Positions 34,502-46,157 of a stretch of 64,000 bases of DNA are shown here, in pieces. The stretch's first letter is position 1. The number at the start of each line of letters is the position of its first letter. The DNA comes from Cloeon dipterum (lineage: Eukaryota > Arthropoda > Insecta > Ephemeroptera > Baetidae): assembly GCF_949628265.1 (NCBI RefSeq), contig NC_088790.1, positions 2,236,545-2,300,544 of the forward strand, in the 5' to 3' direction. Position numbers and translations under genes: made by a program. The notes under the pieces were generated by a model. It made no database searches, was not told the origin of the DNA, and saw only the letters and a list, made by a program, of their open reading frames with translations.

Positions 34502-37500
34502 ATGAGGCCGATTTTTGTGCTGTTTGTGGTGTCCGTGGTGGCGTGTGCTGCTTGGGAATCGAGGGAGGACGCCCTTGTGGACGACATCATCGTCGACTGC
34601 ACCAAGAAGGCCGACCTCAGCTGCATCAGCGGCAACGCGGAAAAGTGAGTAAATTTATTTACAGTTTTATTTCATGCGCGACTCGCGATTTACCGATGCA
34701 ACGGTCGATTTTCTTAAAATTGATTTCTATTAATTTTTATAAAAATTCACCTCCTGAATTGCCTCGTCAGGTACTTCCTCGGGACCTTCGAGAGCGACAA
34801 ATCCAACTGGGACGTGACGGACGACGTCGGCTTCAAACGCAACGAGCAGCAAGTTTCGCCGCGTCAGAGCCGCGTGCTCGGCGAGGAGTCGCTTTACGAG
34901 AGGGCCAAGCAGTACGTGGAGACGCACGACTTCACCCTGGCGCTGCCCGAAACCATCTTCAACGGTGCCGTGCTCAGGGTCAAGGCTCCTGGACAGGGTG
35001 CAACCAAGCGCACCCTTTTCTCGGTGGAGCTAGAGGCGCCGGAGGGTGCAGTTGACGCCGACGACGAAGAGGCAAGCCAGGAGGCGGAAAAGAGAAGCTT
35101 GGAGACTGGACGCTTCTTCATCAAGAAAATCTTCAGTGAGTACAACAAATTATTTTTTATTTTATTTTTTAAACGCCGCTGTTTTTAAAATTCGTAAAGA
35201 TTTACACTGGAAGGAGGATTTTCATTTTTATACGGAAAATTTACTGCGATAAACAAAATTTTTGCACCAACAAATTGAAGAATCTCAGCTGAGATCCCAA
35301 TTTTGATCTCATTTTGAGATAAATCTTTAAAATCTCAGCTGATATCCAACTCTCAATCTCATTTTTGACACGAAATCTTAAAAATCTCAGAAGAGAGATA
35401 TGAATTTTAATCTCATATTTGTAACGAAAGCTCAAAAATCTTATCTTGAGACGATTCTTTTATTTTTTGATCAAATGATCAAAAGGTTTCAGCATTCGTG
35501 CTAGTGCAGTGCGCGCCCTTCCCGGTCCTCCGTCCTCGGACAGGGAGAAAAAGAGCAAAAAAAAATGATGCGATATATATTGTTTCGTATAAACATTTAA
35601 ATTTTTTAAATACATAATTACGTCTGTAGACAATTTCACGGATGGTTGCTAATCAAAGTGCCCATCCCAAATGCACACACGCTTAATGGCGCAGAAATTC
35701 AGAGATAATTATTAATTGCAAAAAGCAGAGTATGAGAGTATGCGCCGTAAATTTTTGGTGTGTTATCTAACAAAGTTCTGAATTAGACCTGAGCCGTCAC
35801 GCGCCGAGTCTTCTCGCTCATCTCACTTTAAAGTTTTGTTTCTGTGCTGATGTAACTGTTCTCGCCGCGCTGCCTATTTAAAAATCCTGCTCGAGTGTTA
35901 CGTTTTCGCTTGCTGAATTTGTACTCGCGGGAATTCGCCGGTTTGCGATTAGTTTGGCGTAATCAGCAGCAGGAGGTCTCTTTGCACGAAGTGTCCCACG
36001 CCGTTATATTTATCTTTCGCTGATAATTTGCAGTATCAACAAAGACGCATTCCGCGGAATGCGAAATTTGAATAATCGCCCTAATGGCTGTGCTAAAATC
36101 CTAAATTTTTACACTGGAGGCGACAAGTTTCCGCTCGCTTCGCAGATGAGATCCTGTTTGTCCGAATTCTCTGCTCCTCTCGCCGCACCTCTCTTCGCGG
36201 TCCATCCGTAACTGTAAAAAAATAATATTCCCGTCCTTTTGCCGAAGTGTGCACGCATCATTTACCTACTTTTGCAGCCATGAATCTTCTAGGCGGGCAC
36301 GCGCACTTTTATTGTTTTAACAAATCGTGATTTGAAATAATTCATTTCTGTCAGCACCTTTGATTTTTATGTAGAAACATTCCTAACTGTTTTCGCTGTG
36401 GTTTTTCTACAAAATCGCGCATAACTTGAGGAGGTAAAACGGCATCTGCGACTGTAATTAGCAGATTTTGACAGTACAGCTTATTGTGACCTTTTCGGTT
36501 CATCTCTGACAAGTAATTGCTGTGAACTACAGATTCTCATGAGAACTTTACGGCGTATTTCTGCGGTAAAAATGAATTAGGATGATATACAAACACGATT
36601 AAATTTAAGTGACGTGAAAATGTTTCATTCAAAATTGTTTTTAACTAAATAAAAGGTAAAATTCCACCGTCAGAAGTAATTTTGAGGATCTTTGTTTAAA
36701 CGAAAATTAACTCTCGTCACCGATGAGATCGATATTTTTTAGTCTCAGCTAATATCCCTTTTTCCGCATCTCTTACAACAATTAAGGAAGTCGAACATCA
36801 GTACACGGTCGTATTGTCAATTTCGCTCGATCGTGAAAAGCGAAAAAACCCGTATACATTGACGTCGTGGATCAGGGGCGACGGATGAATATAATCGTTT
36901 GCTTTTCAGCGAGCGCCGGTCAGACCTACTTTCCTACATTTCTGCTGACTAACAATCAGAGAGTAAAACAGAATGAATCAGAGAGGTTGCGTGTGTAGGA
37001 GTGGACACAGGAGCGGAAGCAAACATTCGAAATACGGAGAAAGAGTAAAATGTGTGTGTGTGTGCGCGTCTGCTGGCCTCGATTTTCCTCGGGCTGTGCG
37101 ATACAGGCTAGCCGGACCCGTTTTTATTTTTTATCTCAATGGCATGCTAATGAAATGCGTGATCATGAACGCGTCGGCACCTCTGAAGCGGACGGAATTC
37201 AGGGAGGAGACGAAATTATGTTTTCAAATTTCAAAATCGTGTAACAACATAATTAAACTTGACGTCTTTTTCCGATCCTTTGTTTGTTTTAAAGATGCAT
37301 AACAGTATTATTTAAAGACTTGAGCACGCAGAGTGTTACGTGTAAACAGGAATATTTGCTTTTGAGATTAGTTCGGACTCTCACACACCTTTCGTGCAAG
37401 TCATCTATTAATTTTTTGAAATTTATTCGAGATTGTGCAACTCATTTGATAATTTGGAATCCACACCACCTGCTATGCAATCACGAGAAGTAATTTCCTT

Positions 37501-40500
37501 GTTACTTTCAGCCTTCAGCCGTCCAACACATGTGCTATACATTTCTTATTTCTTCTCATCGCGAGTTCGTTCACTTTTGCTCGACAGCCTGAGGAGGCAG
37601 AATTTTCGCTCTCGCGAGTTATGCCTCAACCGTATTGTTTGTTGATTTCGTTGATCGACCACCAGGTCAGCCGTAAAGAACCTTTTTAATTCGCGCCCAG
37701 CCGAATCCTTTTGTATAACTGTTTGTTCTGGCTTGCAGGTAGTTGACTTCAATGCGCTTTGTTTCTTTAATTTAATCGCGAGCAAAACCAAACTTTAAAG
37801 TAGTCGAAAAATAGTTGTCTATTTCTCGTAAATCGCAATTAAATTTTTGTTAGGTTCAAATACCCGTTTTTAACCGTGTGAACGCGCGAATCTGGATCTT
37901 TATAACTTGGAAGTCAACAAACACATCGTAATTAAGACTATGCTCTCGCGGTGACAAGAAGATGCTCATCAAAATAATTTACGTCGCCTGCAAAACAATT
38001 AGGACCGTTTAATTCCCAATGTTCAACATTCTCTCACGCTTACATAACACACAATTAAACGAAACAATCTGCGTGATTAAGTACTTTATATAGCCACTTC
38101 CTCTGCGAAATACAACTCAGGTGTGAATTGGTAATGAGAATTAGGGTAGACTACAAAAATCATCATTAAATTTTGGGGTTACTGAGCCAATTTCTCACAA
38201 CCGCAAAAATTCTGTCTGCCTTGTGCCTGGACTTCCTGCCACCGCAAAAATTTCTCCAAATAAAGCCAGCAGTATCTATAATTACTTGGCGCGTGTTTCA
38301 GGTCAAAAAATCAAGAAGAAGTTGCTGTTCGGCTTCTTCGCTCTGCTGCTCATCATCAAGTTGATCAAGATCAAACTTTTCTTCCTGCTGCCTCTGATTC
38401 TGGGCGTGGGCACCGTCAAGAAACTGGCCATCAAGTTCCTCTTCTTCGTCTTCCCGGCGCTGGCCTCGTTGTTCAAGACGTGCCACCAGCACCACCACCA
38501 CGGCCCGGTCAAGCAGTACCACATTCACCACCTGAAGCACCATGGCGGCGGCCACCACCACCACGACGACTACCACGGACCCCCTGACTACTGGAAGAGG
38601 CAGGACGCGTCCGAGTCTCCGGCTGACTATCTCGTCGACCCGGCTGAACCGTCAAAGTATGTCCAATTAATTTTATTCAATTAATTGTCTCATGATAAGG
38701 GGAGAAAATTCGACAAAACTCACGGTAAATTGACGCGAAATTTATCTGGACACATTTTGAGATCAAATACGAGCCGATCCGATCAAAAGCCTAAATAAAC
38801 GTTAAACGTGATTCGGGAAATGGAAAGTTCGTGATTTTTTTCCAAACGGAGGAAATTTAAAGATTTCTGCCGACTTAACCGCACGTAAAAGACCACCACT
38901 GGTCTAGGAACCAATTTTCAGATTTTTCGCGCCCAAAGAAAAATTAAAAATAATTTTTTCAGTATTTTCTCTTTGCGCAACGCAAATGCGCAAAAAGGTT
39001 TTTTTTTCTTTAAATTCATCCTTTCGTCGTATCGTCGACTACGACCCCTCATCGGACACGTCTTGAAAGGAGCTTTTACCTTCGATACCCTAACGACCTT
39101 TTTCAGGGTACCTCGTGACCTGAGACCCGCTCTGAGACCGGGTTTTTTATGCTTTTTCAATAATTTCGTGCAAATTTGGAGATAATCGGTGAATATTTTT
39201 CTCCCTTGCCCGTCACCGACCTTCCACAGGTCGCGTTACCTGAGGACAGTTTTTTCTGTGGTTTTTGGTCAATTTTCATTTGTGAGTTTTTTTTAACAAT
39301 TTTGCTTTCTCTCGGTGTTGTCCAGGTTTTCTTCTTCGTACTCGCAGCCCTCTCCGGTCGCCCAGTCCCCTTACTCGGGCCATCAGCAGTTGTTCTCCGA
39401 CGACAGGGAAGAGGAGAGGAAGAAGAGCAAACTAGCGTACGAGCTGGACATGCAAAAGCGGCTGGCCAGCATCAACCAGAACAATGTGCACAGCGCCGTC
39501 AGCGTGTTCAGGCCAAACGTGTCGCCGGCGATGAGAAGAGGCCAGCAGGTGCAAGTTCACAAGAGCATCGCCTCGGAGGTGGTCGCCTCCACCGAAGAAT
39601 ACGACCCTTTCTACTCGCCAATCCTCAGCAGGATCGACGACATCTTCAGGGCGATGGGCCTCGGGGACAGCGTCTCCAATGTCGAGGTCTGCAGGGAGCT
39701 GGCCGTGTGCAAAATGTACCAGTCGCCGGAAAAGTACGCGCCGAATAGCAACCTCATTTCTGCCGAGCTCAGCAGGTCAGTGCTTTTATTTGTTTTTTTT
39801 AATTCACCTTTGTTTTTTTTCTTTTGACGGGCTGAAAACCAAAATCGGTTGAGCCAATCGCCGTAGAATCGTGAAAACCACAATTTTTTAATGAAAAATC
39901 TTTTCCAACGTGTCTACGTCCAAAACACGCCTAAAGAAATAATTCTGGAAGCAGGATGCACAGCAGCAGCAATAAATCAGTTGATGCTCGACGCTTTTGA
40001 GTCGAATAATATCTCAGAAATAAGCTGTTCCCCAATTTACGGAGATTTTTAAGGTGGTTTTTGATGTTTTATCTTTCTACGGAGAATGCGACGAGATATA
40101 GCTTTAATTTGGACGTTTTTAGGCTAACGGCGATTTTGCTGATTGCAAGCGTGGAAAGCAAAGCAAAAGTCCGAATCATGCTAGCAAACTAGCTCTTTGA
40201 AACAAGGAAGCTTAAATTATCAACGAAGATTAGAGTCGCTCGCGACGGTCATTCTCGGAGAAGCACGATCCGCGCGGCTCCGAATAAATCGTTCCATTTA
40301 CTGCGGCACGCGGGCATAAAAAACTTTACTTTGCTCTCTGCTGCAATGAATGACCAGCTAACCTGCTTCCAATTCACTCTCTGACATAAGGCCCATTAAA
40401 TTTGATGACATCCTGGAAAGCACCAAAATTTCCGCAACTTTTGTTTCCTTAAATTAGAAAATTGGATGCATTTTACTAGATATGTGGTTTTCTCGGAGCA

Positions 40501-41997
40501 AATATAATAATATGCCCATTGACCATGAAAACTCTCACGACCGGGCCAAAAACAAACGTATCGGGCGCGGCGGACGGTAATAGACGTTACTCAGGTCATG
40601 ATTTTGCGCTTTCCCCTTTCTCTCCAGCGCTTTATTTCTTTCGGCGTCCCACATGATGGCTGCAAGCGGATAAGAAGAGAAAGAAAGAACAGAACCGAGA
40701 CACAAAGACGAAGGTCGCGATGCTTAACCGCGCACGTTCGCGCCCGTCTATTCAAGTGCGACACGATTTATCCGCAAATTGCCGCGTAATCGAAAGGTTA
40801 CACGGGCTTTAAAACCGATGCTAATTAAAATTTAGCTGTCTGGAAGGAAAAAATTTAAAAGTAGGACCTTTATTGTTCTCCCGGATGCTTAAAAAAGTCA
40901 TGACGGAACCTTTTCATTCAATTCCAGTCAAAAGGTGACTCCGTAGAGTCCGTAAATTATTTAAACAATGTTCAAACTGCTTTTATTTTTTGGAAAGTGC
41001 ATTTTTTGAGTCTGCTCAACGAGGTGAATTGAATGACGTGCCATTTTCATAATTCTAGCAATTGTTCGAACTAGGGAAATCCGTTTCAAGGCAGAAATCC
41101 CTAAAAAAAATTATTCTGCCTGCGAGAATGTGAGAAATGTCTAAAGTTCCTCCTCTATCAGAATCAATTTTTGCTCTTAATTGAGCGCACCTTGTCATAG
41201 AGTTCCGCGATCGTTGAAACCGCAGTCCATAGAACGCTCACCGCGCACAATGATGGACATTTCTATCCCATTATCTCCGGCAGAGCGCGACGCACAAGTC
41301 GCGAATTGAGGCAAAAAGTATCAATATAGATAAAGACTCGAGACTATGGTCATGGGAAGCAATTTCATTCAGTGATTTGAACGACGCCCGTAGCAACTCA
41401 GAGACAGGTTCACGCAAATAAGGTCGCGCGCGGGTTTTGCCAAGATCCGCAACCGGTTTTGAAAATATTTGAGATGCTCTATAGCGGCACTTCCGTGAGC
41501 GAGAGCAACACACAAAAAATAATCCACTTGATTTTGGGTCAAGCCTGCCAATCAAAAGCGCGTTATGATAATCGAGAACAATCTTAATTGCTATCTAATT
41601 GTCTCTAAATTGGCACTCCGGGCAGGGTCACCAGCCTACTGACTTTTTTGTTGTTTTTCCGGCGTAATTTGAAAGACCGCTAACCCAATTTTGAGGCTCA
41701 CTTATCCGAAATTTCCCACTAAGTGAGGTGTGCACCCAGAATAATTTACCAATCATCTCGAGAGGCGTAAAGATGATCCAGATAATGACTCAATTTGGGA
41801 AACAAGCCTGATTTTCCCGCCTTGGATCGGAATTAAAGCCTAATTTTGTAATCGACAGGGAGCCGGAAGAGCTGCAGAAGCCGCAGACGGCCAACGAGGC
41901 GGTGCGTCGCTTCTTCGTGTACGTGCAGGCGGCCAAGGATGGTCAGGACCAGAAGAACTGCGACCAGCATTACCCAGGGTGCCCCGTAAGCGTGTAG
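34502..41997 (+). CDS. Osiris family (DUF1676) protein with His-rich insert and C-terminal extension
   Basis: Exons: 34502-34644, 34771-35135, 38302-38656, 39326-39775, 41859-41997; phases agree, giving 483 aa. Residues 1-17 are a signal peptide. A two-Cys region follows (C33 and C41, in DIIVDCTKKADLSCI), then a DUF1676-type region with ETIFNGAVLRVK. Exon 3 codes a long hydrophobic stretch (about residues 176-230) starting KKKLLFGFFALLLIIKLIKI and containing the GVGTVKKLAIKF transition, typical of Osiris proteins, which act in cuticle and endolysosomal or apical secretory compartments. A His-rich segment (about 230-265, with four-His runs) follows. Exon 4 is Ser/Gln/Arg-rich, with a C-terminal region holding CRELAVCKMY, SPEKYAPNSNL and a final Cys pair ending GCPVSV. 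The His-rich insert and this extension make it longer than the usual 200-300 aa Osiris protein. The exon chain is well supported; the orthology group is not determined. Confidence 0.83.
35279..35452 (+). repeat. Tandem repeat of about 60 bp, three copies
   Basis: Each unit runs AATCTCAG(C/A), then a short GAGAT or GATAT word, then AATTTTGATCTCAT or AATCTCATTTTTG, then CGAAATCTTAAAA. Three degenerate copies follow one another in the Osiris intron. The core CTCAGCTGAGAT is itself palindromic. Confidence 0.65.
35505..35555 (+). repeat. GTGCGCGCCCTTCCC short dispersed repeat
   Basis: GCAGTGCGCGCCCTTCCCGG, then CCTCGGACAGGGAGAAAAAG and an A run, matches 25262-25320. Confidence 0.6.
38657..39325 (+). 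other. Intron 3 of the Osiris gene
   Basis: An AT-rich intron of about 670 bp. No repeat or motif of note was seen. Confidence 0.55.
39776..41858 (+). other. Intron 4 of the Osiris gene
   Basis: A 2.1 kb intron with a partial hairpin MITE near its start (39822-39985). A short reverse copy of the TCTCGCYGAGCA repeat lies near 41008-41050. No exon was recognised; the ORF at 40598-40789 lacks conserved motifs. Confidence 0.6.
39822..39985. mobile_element. Partial hairpin MITE
   Basis: AACCAAAATCGGTTGAGCC, AATCGCCGTAGAATCG, GTCTACGTCC, then TAAAGAAATAATTCTGGAAG and GCACAGCAGCAG match the core and right part of 56822-57160. The outer ends are missing. Confidence 0.75.
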
Positions 41998-44430
41998 AAA
42001 ACGGAAAACCGTAATCACACGCTCGCCGCCAGATGGGAATGGAATTAGCGGCGATTCGGCCCGGTGTTGCGATCATCACGTCGCTTTAAATAATAATAAG
42101 AGTGGACTCGAAACGAGACGAGCAACGGACAAGCAAGTGCGTGATTCAGTTTTGTTCGTGGACGCCTTCAAATTAGTAATTTATTTATCGTATATTTATT
42201 GAAATGCATGTGCGCGCGGCCTAGTTCTTTTTTATTCTGCTTCTACTAGCTCAGGGGAGAGAACTTCCTCTTAAACACTATTTATTTCTTTTCTTGTGCA
42301 GGATCCAAAACGGGGCAAGAGGATTGAAACAGGGCAACAATTGAAAATAATTAAAATTGTTGGATGCAGTAAACAATTTGTTCTAATCAAAAAAGAACCT
42401 TTTTTCAAAGTAAAATTTAAAAAATTCAAATTTTCTCCAAAATTTGCAGTGCTTGACCACATTTCCTTGGCAGATTTTGATTCCTCTCGTCCAGATCTGT
42501 CCAGAAACCGTTTGGGGAAACCATATTTTGTGAAATAAAATGAGAATTCAAATAAGGAGACAGTTCTAATAAGGAGACAGCCCCTTTTCAAAAAAATTTA
42601 CACTGCTACTTAGGTCAATTTTGGCTTCAACTGAATCCTGAGGGATGAGTTCATGCATTACCAACAAGCATTTTCCAGGAATTTGCAGTATCAATCCTCT
42701 TGAAAAAAAAATCTTGGAATTTCTGGGACACCGGGCATTAGTTTTAACTCAAAATTTGCGGTAGAAGATGCGAAACAGAATATTGCTCAATCAAACCAAA
42801 ATTTTGTCGTATTTATTTATTTATATCGGAGAAAATCACCGTTGTGTAAATAATAGCAAGAGAGGAATTCCATTAGTATGTGGCTTATGGGATAAACATT
42901 TCCGCGCTCCGCCTCATTCTACAGATGGCTCGTCTTTTTCTGCACTCAAGTGGAGCGCAGCAGCACTCACAAACTCCCAGGTGACTTTGCCGAATGTGTG
43001 CTCCTTCTTCTAAAGAAATAAGAGGAACACTGTCGGTTTCAATTAGCAACTTTATGCCGGGAAAGAAAATTCGCGGAAAATCCAGGCCATTGGCTGTGCG
43101 CATTCACGGCGCAGCGAGTGTGTGCAATGTTTCTTTTGTCACAGTACAGTAATCCCTCGACGTGAGACACGCTGATTATTCAAATGACCAAGCACTTCCT
43201 TCATGCACCGCATGCGACAATCGAGCCAATGACTCAAATATTTAATATGCAAAACCGTACGACTGAAATGAGAATGGATGCGTGGAAATTCTTGTTATAT
43301 GTAAAAAGCTGGTTTGCCATTAACTTATTGTTTTCTTAAACGTGTGTTGTATTGGATACAAATAATAAAAGCATGACATTTATGAGTTGTTTTTAATTTG
43401 TTGACCATTTTGTCGGGGTTTTTTCCACAAAGCTGTGCCTAAAATAGGCCAAACCATAAGTTTTTGAGATAGAGATAGAGCCAAAAGTTATCCGATTTCA
43501 GGGGTGACCCTAAGCATGTACCGAGGCTAAAAACCTCCTGATCGTGCAATTTAGATGAATTAAAGATTTACCCTGAGCTCAAAAATAGCCTTTTACCCTC
43601 TTTATCTAAAAAACTGCAGGTATCACTGCTTTGAAATTTTTTAGGTTTGTTACACACAGTCAGGGAAAAATTTCATCTCATAATGTGTATAAAATCAAAT
43701 CGCCCTTTTGTGAGATATTTGAGATTGAACAATAAACTCAAAAACTGCTCAAATTTGAAAAATTTGAAAAGTAATTTTGCTAGTATAAAAATTGTCACCC
43801 ATTTAATTAGGCATCATTTGGCACAAAGTTTGCTTTTCTATAGCTTCATCAGAACTCGAGATATTCTCAAATTTGTAAGCTCCCTGATTTTACCCTGATT
43901 TTCAAGGAAATAACATTTTCCCGTCAAATACCATACTAAAATCAAAATGGTGCTAAAAAAATGCAAAAGAGTAAATTTTTTTTAGAAAAAAAATATTTCA
44001 TTGTATGAGTTGTAAGGCTGCCAAAGGAATTCATTGACCTTTATGCAGATCGACGCCACGCATTCCAGACGCAGAATGAATAAACACACTCAATCCATCT
44101 GGTAGAATAAACGACGATGCGCAGGGTCAAGGTCAAGTAGCTGGATCAACGTCAACGCGCAGGCAGCATGTGAATTTTCGGTTGCGCAACAAAGAATCTA
44201 TCCATTTGCCTTTTGCCGGCCGCATAGTGAAAAAAACTTGCCACACCAGTTGAATAAGTTGAAGCCGCGCAGTGCCAGCCGGGGACGAGGAAAGGGTTAC
44301 TGGGCCATCTCGGAAAGATGACGTCACGTGGCAGCCAACACCTTAGCGCCGTGTAGCGGCATATTTGCACGCGCCCATCCACAGCCTGGCAGAGAACCAA
44401 AATATCAGTAGAATAAATAAAAAAGTAAAT
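41998..44430. other. Intergenic region between the Osiris gene and the tRNA pair
   Basis: No gene was supported. It includes the 3' flank of the Osiris gene and an AAGTAAGGAGACA repeat (42345-42650). The remainder is AT-rich. Confidence 0.55.
42345..42650 (+). repeat. AAGTAAGGAGACA dispersed repeat
   Basis: The words are TTGTTGGATGCAGTAAACAA, GATTTTGATTCCTCTCGTCC, TTTTGTGAAATAAAATGAGA, AAATAAGGAGACAG, ACTGCTACTTAGG and TTTTGGCTTCAACTGAATCC. They appear in the same order at 54650-54990 and, in part, at 14040-14200. Confidence 0.75.
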
Positions 44431-44431
44431 T

Positions 44432-44503
44432 TGACCCCGACGTGACTCGAACACGCAGCCTTCGGAACTGGAGTCCGACGCGCTACCATTGCGCCACGGA
44501 GTC
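44432..44503 (-). tRNA. tRNA-Trp (anticodon CCA)
   Basis: Read on the minus strand, the 72-nt gene begins GACTCCG and ends CGGGGTC plus A, giving a 7-bp acceptor stem with one G-T pair. The anticodon stem TCGGA/TCCGA closes the loop CTCCAGT, anticodon CCA. The T-arm carries GTTCGAGTC. No intron. A T run downstream on the minus strand fits a Pol III terminator. An identical gene lies at 53831-53902. Confidence 0.97.
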
Positions 44504-44584
44504 TTAAAATAATGACAAAACAAAATTACAAATTACATTAAGGTCTATTTCTAGTTAACGAAAATAAAAATAAACCAAAAAAGA

Positions 44585-44655
44585 TGCATCGGCCGGGAAT
44601 CGAACCCGGGCCGCCCGCGTGGCAGGCGAGCATTCTACCACTGAACCACCGATGC
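44585..44655 (-). tRNA. tRNA-Gly (anticodon GCC)
   Basis: On the minus strand the 71-nt sequence starts GCATCGGTGG, has the A box TTCAGTGGTAGAAT, an anticodon loop with GCC (CGCCTGCCACGCGGG) and the B box GGTTCGATTCC, and ends CGATGC plus A. The acceptor arms are fully paired. It lies about 80 bp from the tRNA-Trp gene on the same strand. Confidence 0.97.
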
Positions 44656-44659
44656 TTCG

Positions 44660-46150
44660 ATGTAGAAACTGAGGAATCAAGCCGTATACTATATTCCAAA
44701 TAAGGCTTGCGCTACAGCCCAAACTGTAAGGACCCCTTTGGTTTTTCGGATTAAGAGAAAGAAAAGAACTGTTTTCCATTTCATATGAACTCCATATCCT
44801 TGGAAGTTTATTTTGTGTATCATAAAATATACATAAAAAGCAAATACTTCGATCATAATTTCTGATAGAATAATATTATGCGTATTATTTTAACGAAACC
44901 TGTGCATTTTAAAGGTGCATGTAGATTATAGGTGATAATATATAATATATATGCTACATTTATGCAATAAATAATATAAAGAACACAATCGTAATACACG
45001 CCTGGAAAATGCTCACATAAAAAACCAAGTCTTTGTAAAAATTATTGTCAAAAATAAACAACTTCAATGATTAGAGAGAACTTTTTATCTGGAATTAGAA
45101 AAAACCTGACGGCGACCAGATTTCCAACAGAATGCTTTTTGGAATGCACGCCAAATTATATGACATTTTGCTTCTAATTAATAAGTTTGTGACATTAGTT
45201 TAGACGTTCTTATGTGACATCAGTGAACCGAAATGTAAAGCTTCAACTAGCGCACAGAGCACACAAAAATCGTTCGTAAATTACCATTCGTCGCGGGAAG
45301 CCCCGCCACCATTTATTTTAAGTTTTCCAGAATTTCATTTTTTCGATAATGCCGGTCAATTACTGAGAATGGGCAGCCGAAAATAAACAGAATCGTACAA
45401 AAATACCTTTTGTTCCGAAAATAGCTAAAAAGTTCCTTAAGAATTTCAGCAACCAATCAGAAAAAAGAGCGACTCCTCAGTACCGGTCCAACTCTTCAGA
45501 TCGAGACAGCAGCGCCACAGTGACAGCCAGCGTAAGCTACGGGCGTCGTGTTGTATTACACAAGTACCAAACACGCCCACTATCAAAGTCATTCACAGAA
45601 CCTTTCTCAGTTTGGTCGCTGGAGATATTTTCAAACCAAAATTCGCAGAAGAATTTTTACGTTTTCCCTGATTTTCGCGTCGAATTGGGCTTGCCCGAAT
45701 TCTTCCCTCAGGAATCGATTGGCACTGTCGAATATAATGAATTTCCCGAGTATGGTGATACCTCCGCCTGATAGCGGCTGCAAATTCGATGGGCTTCCAC
45801 AAAAATGGCGAATTTCGCTAAAACTATCAACTCAGGTGCAGTAGGAATGTGTTTACACAAATAGATTAAGTTACCGCACACATTATCACAGTCCCGGCTC
45901 CCGCGGAAATACCAGATGTCAGGAGCGTCGCAGTGTAATAACATGAGATAATAATGTAAACTTGCCCAAATTAGCAAATAATTATGACCGATTCTGCTCG
46001 ATTGCACAGCCGAACCAACTGATAAAAAGAGGTTTGAAACAAAAGCACGTGATCCGCATATTTCCTCCCAGACTTCACCTTACAAAACGTTTGTGTATTG
46101 AGCCTTTGAATGTGGAAAGAACAGAAATACAGCTCGCTGGACCTAAAATA
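44660..46150. other. Intergenic region between tRNA-Gly and the PPM1H 3' end
   Basis: No gene was supported. AT-rich sequence up to about 45440 is followed by a copy of the GACAGCCAGCG repeat (45445-45540). The 3' UTR of the minus-strand phosphatase gene must begin at 46157 and run leftward, but no clear polyadenylation hexamer was found close by. Confidence 0.5.
45445..45540. repeat. GACAGCCAGCG / GCGCCACAG dispersed repeat
   Basis: CAACCAATCAGAAAAAAGAG, GATCGAGACAGCAGCGCCAC and AGTGACAGCCAGCG recur at 54345-54510, where both strands are present as a hairpin, and at 59705-59795. Confidence 0.65.
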
Positions 46151-46157
46151 AACGCAT

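Larger units (their letters stand above)
35136..38301 (+). other. Intron 2 of the Osiris gene
   Basis: A 3.2 kb intron. It holds a tandem AATCTCAGCTGAGAT-type repeat (35279-35452) and the GTGCGCGCCCTTCCC short repeat (35505-35555). From 35760 to 36260 there are GC-richer words that could be regulatory. A TG microsatellite lies near 37050. No exon was supported inside. Confidence 0.6.

Noticed and set aside
34054-34635. A 193-aa minus-strand ORF across the Osiris promoter and first exon
   Set aside because: It overlaps the TATA/Inr promoter and a well-phased exon 1 on the other strand and shows no recognisable domain.
35279-35452. Regularly spaced repeats as a CRISPR array
   Set aside because: The units are degenerate direct repeats without unique spacers, in an insect nuclear intron.
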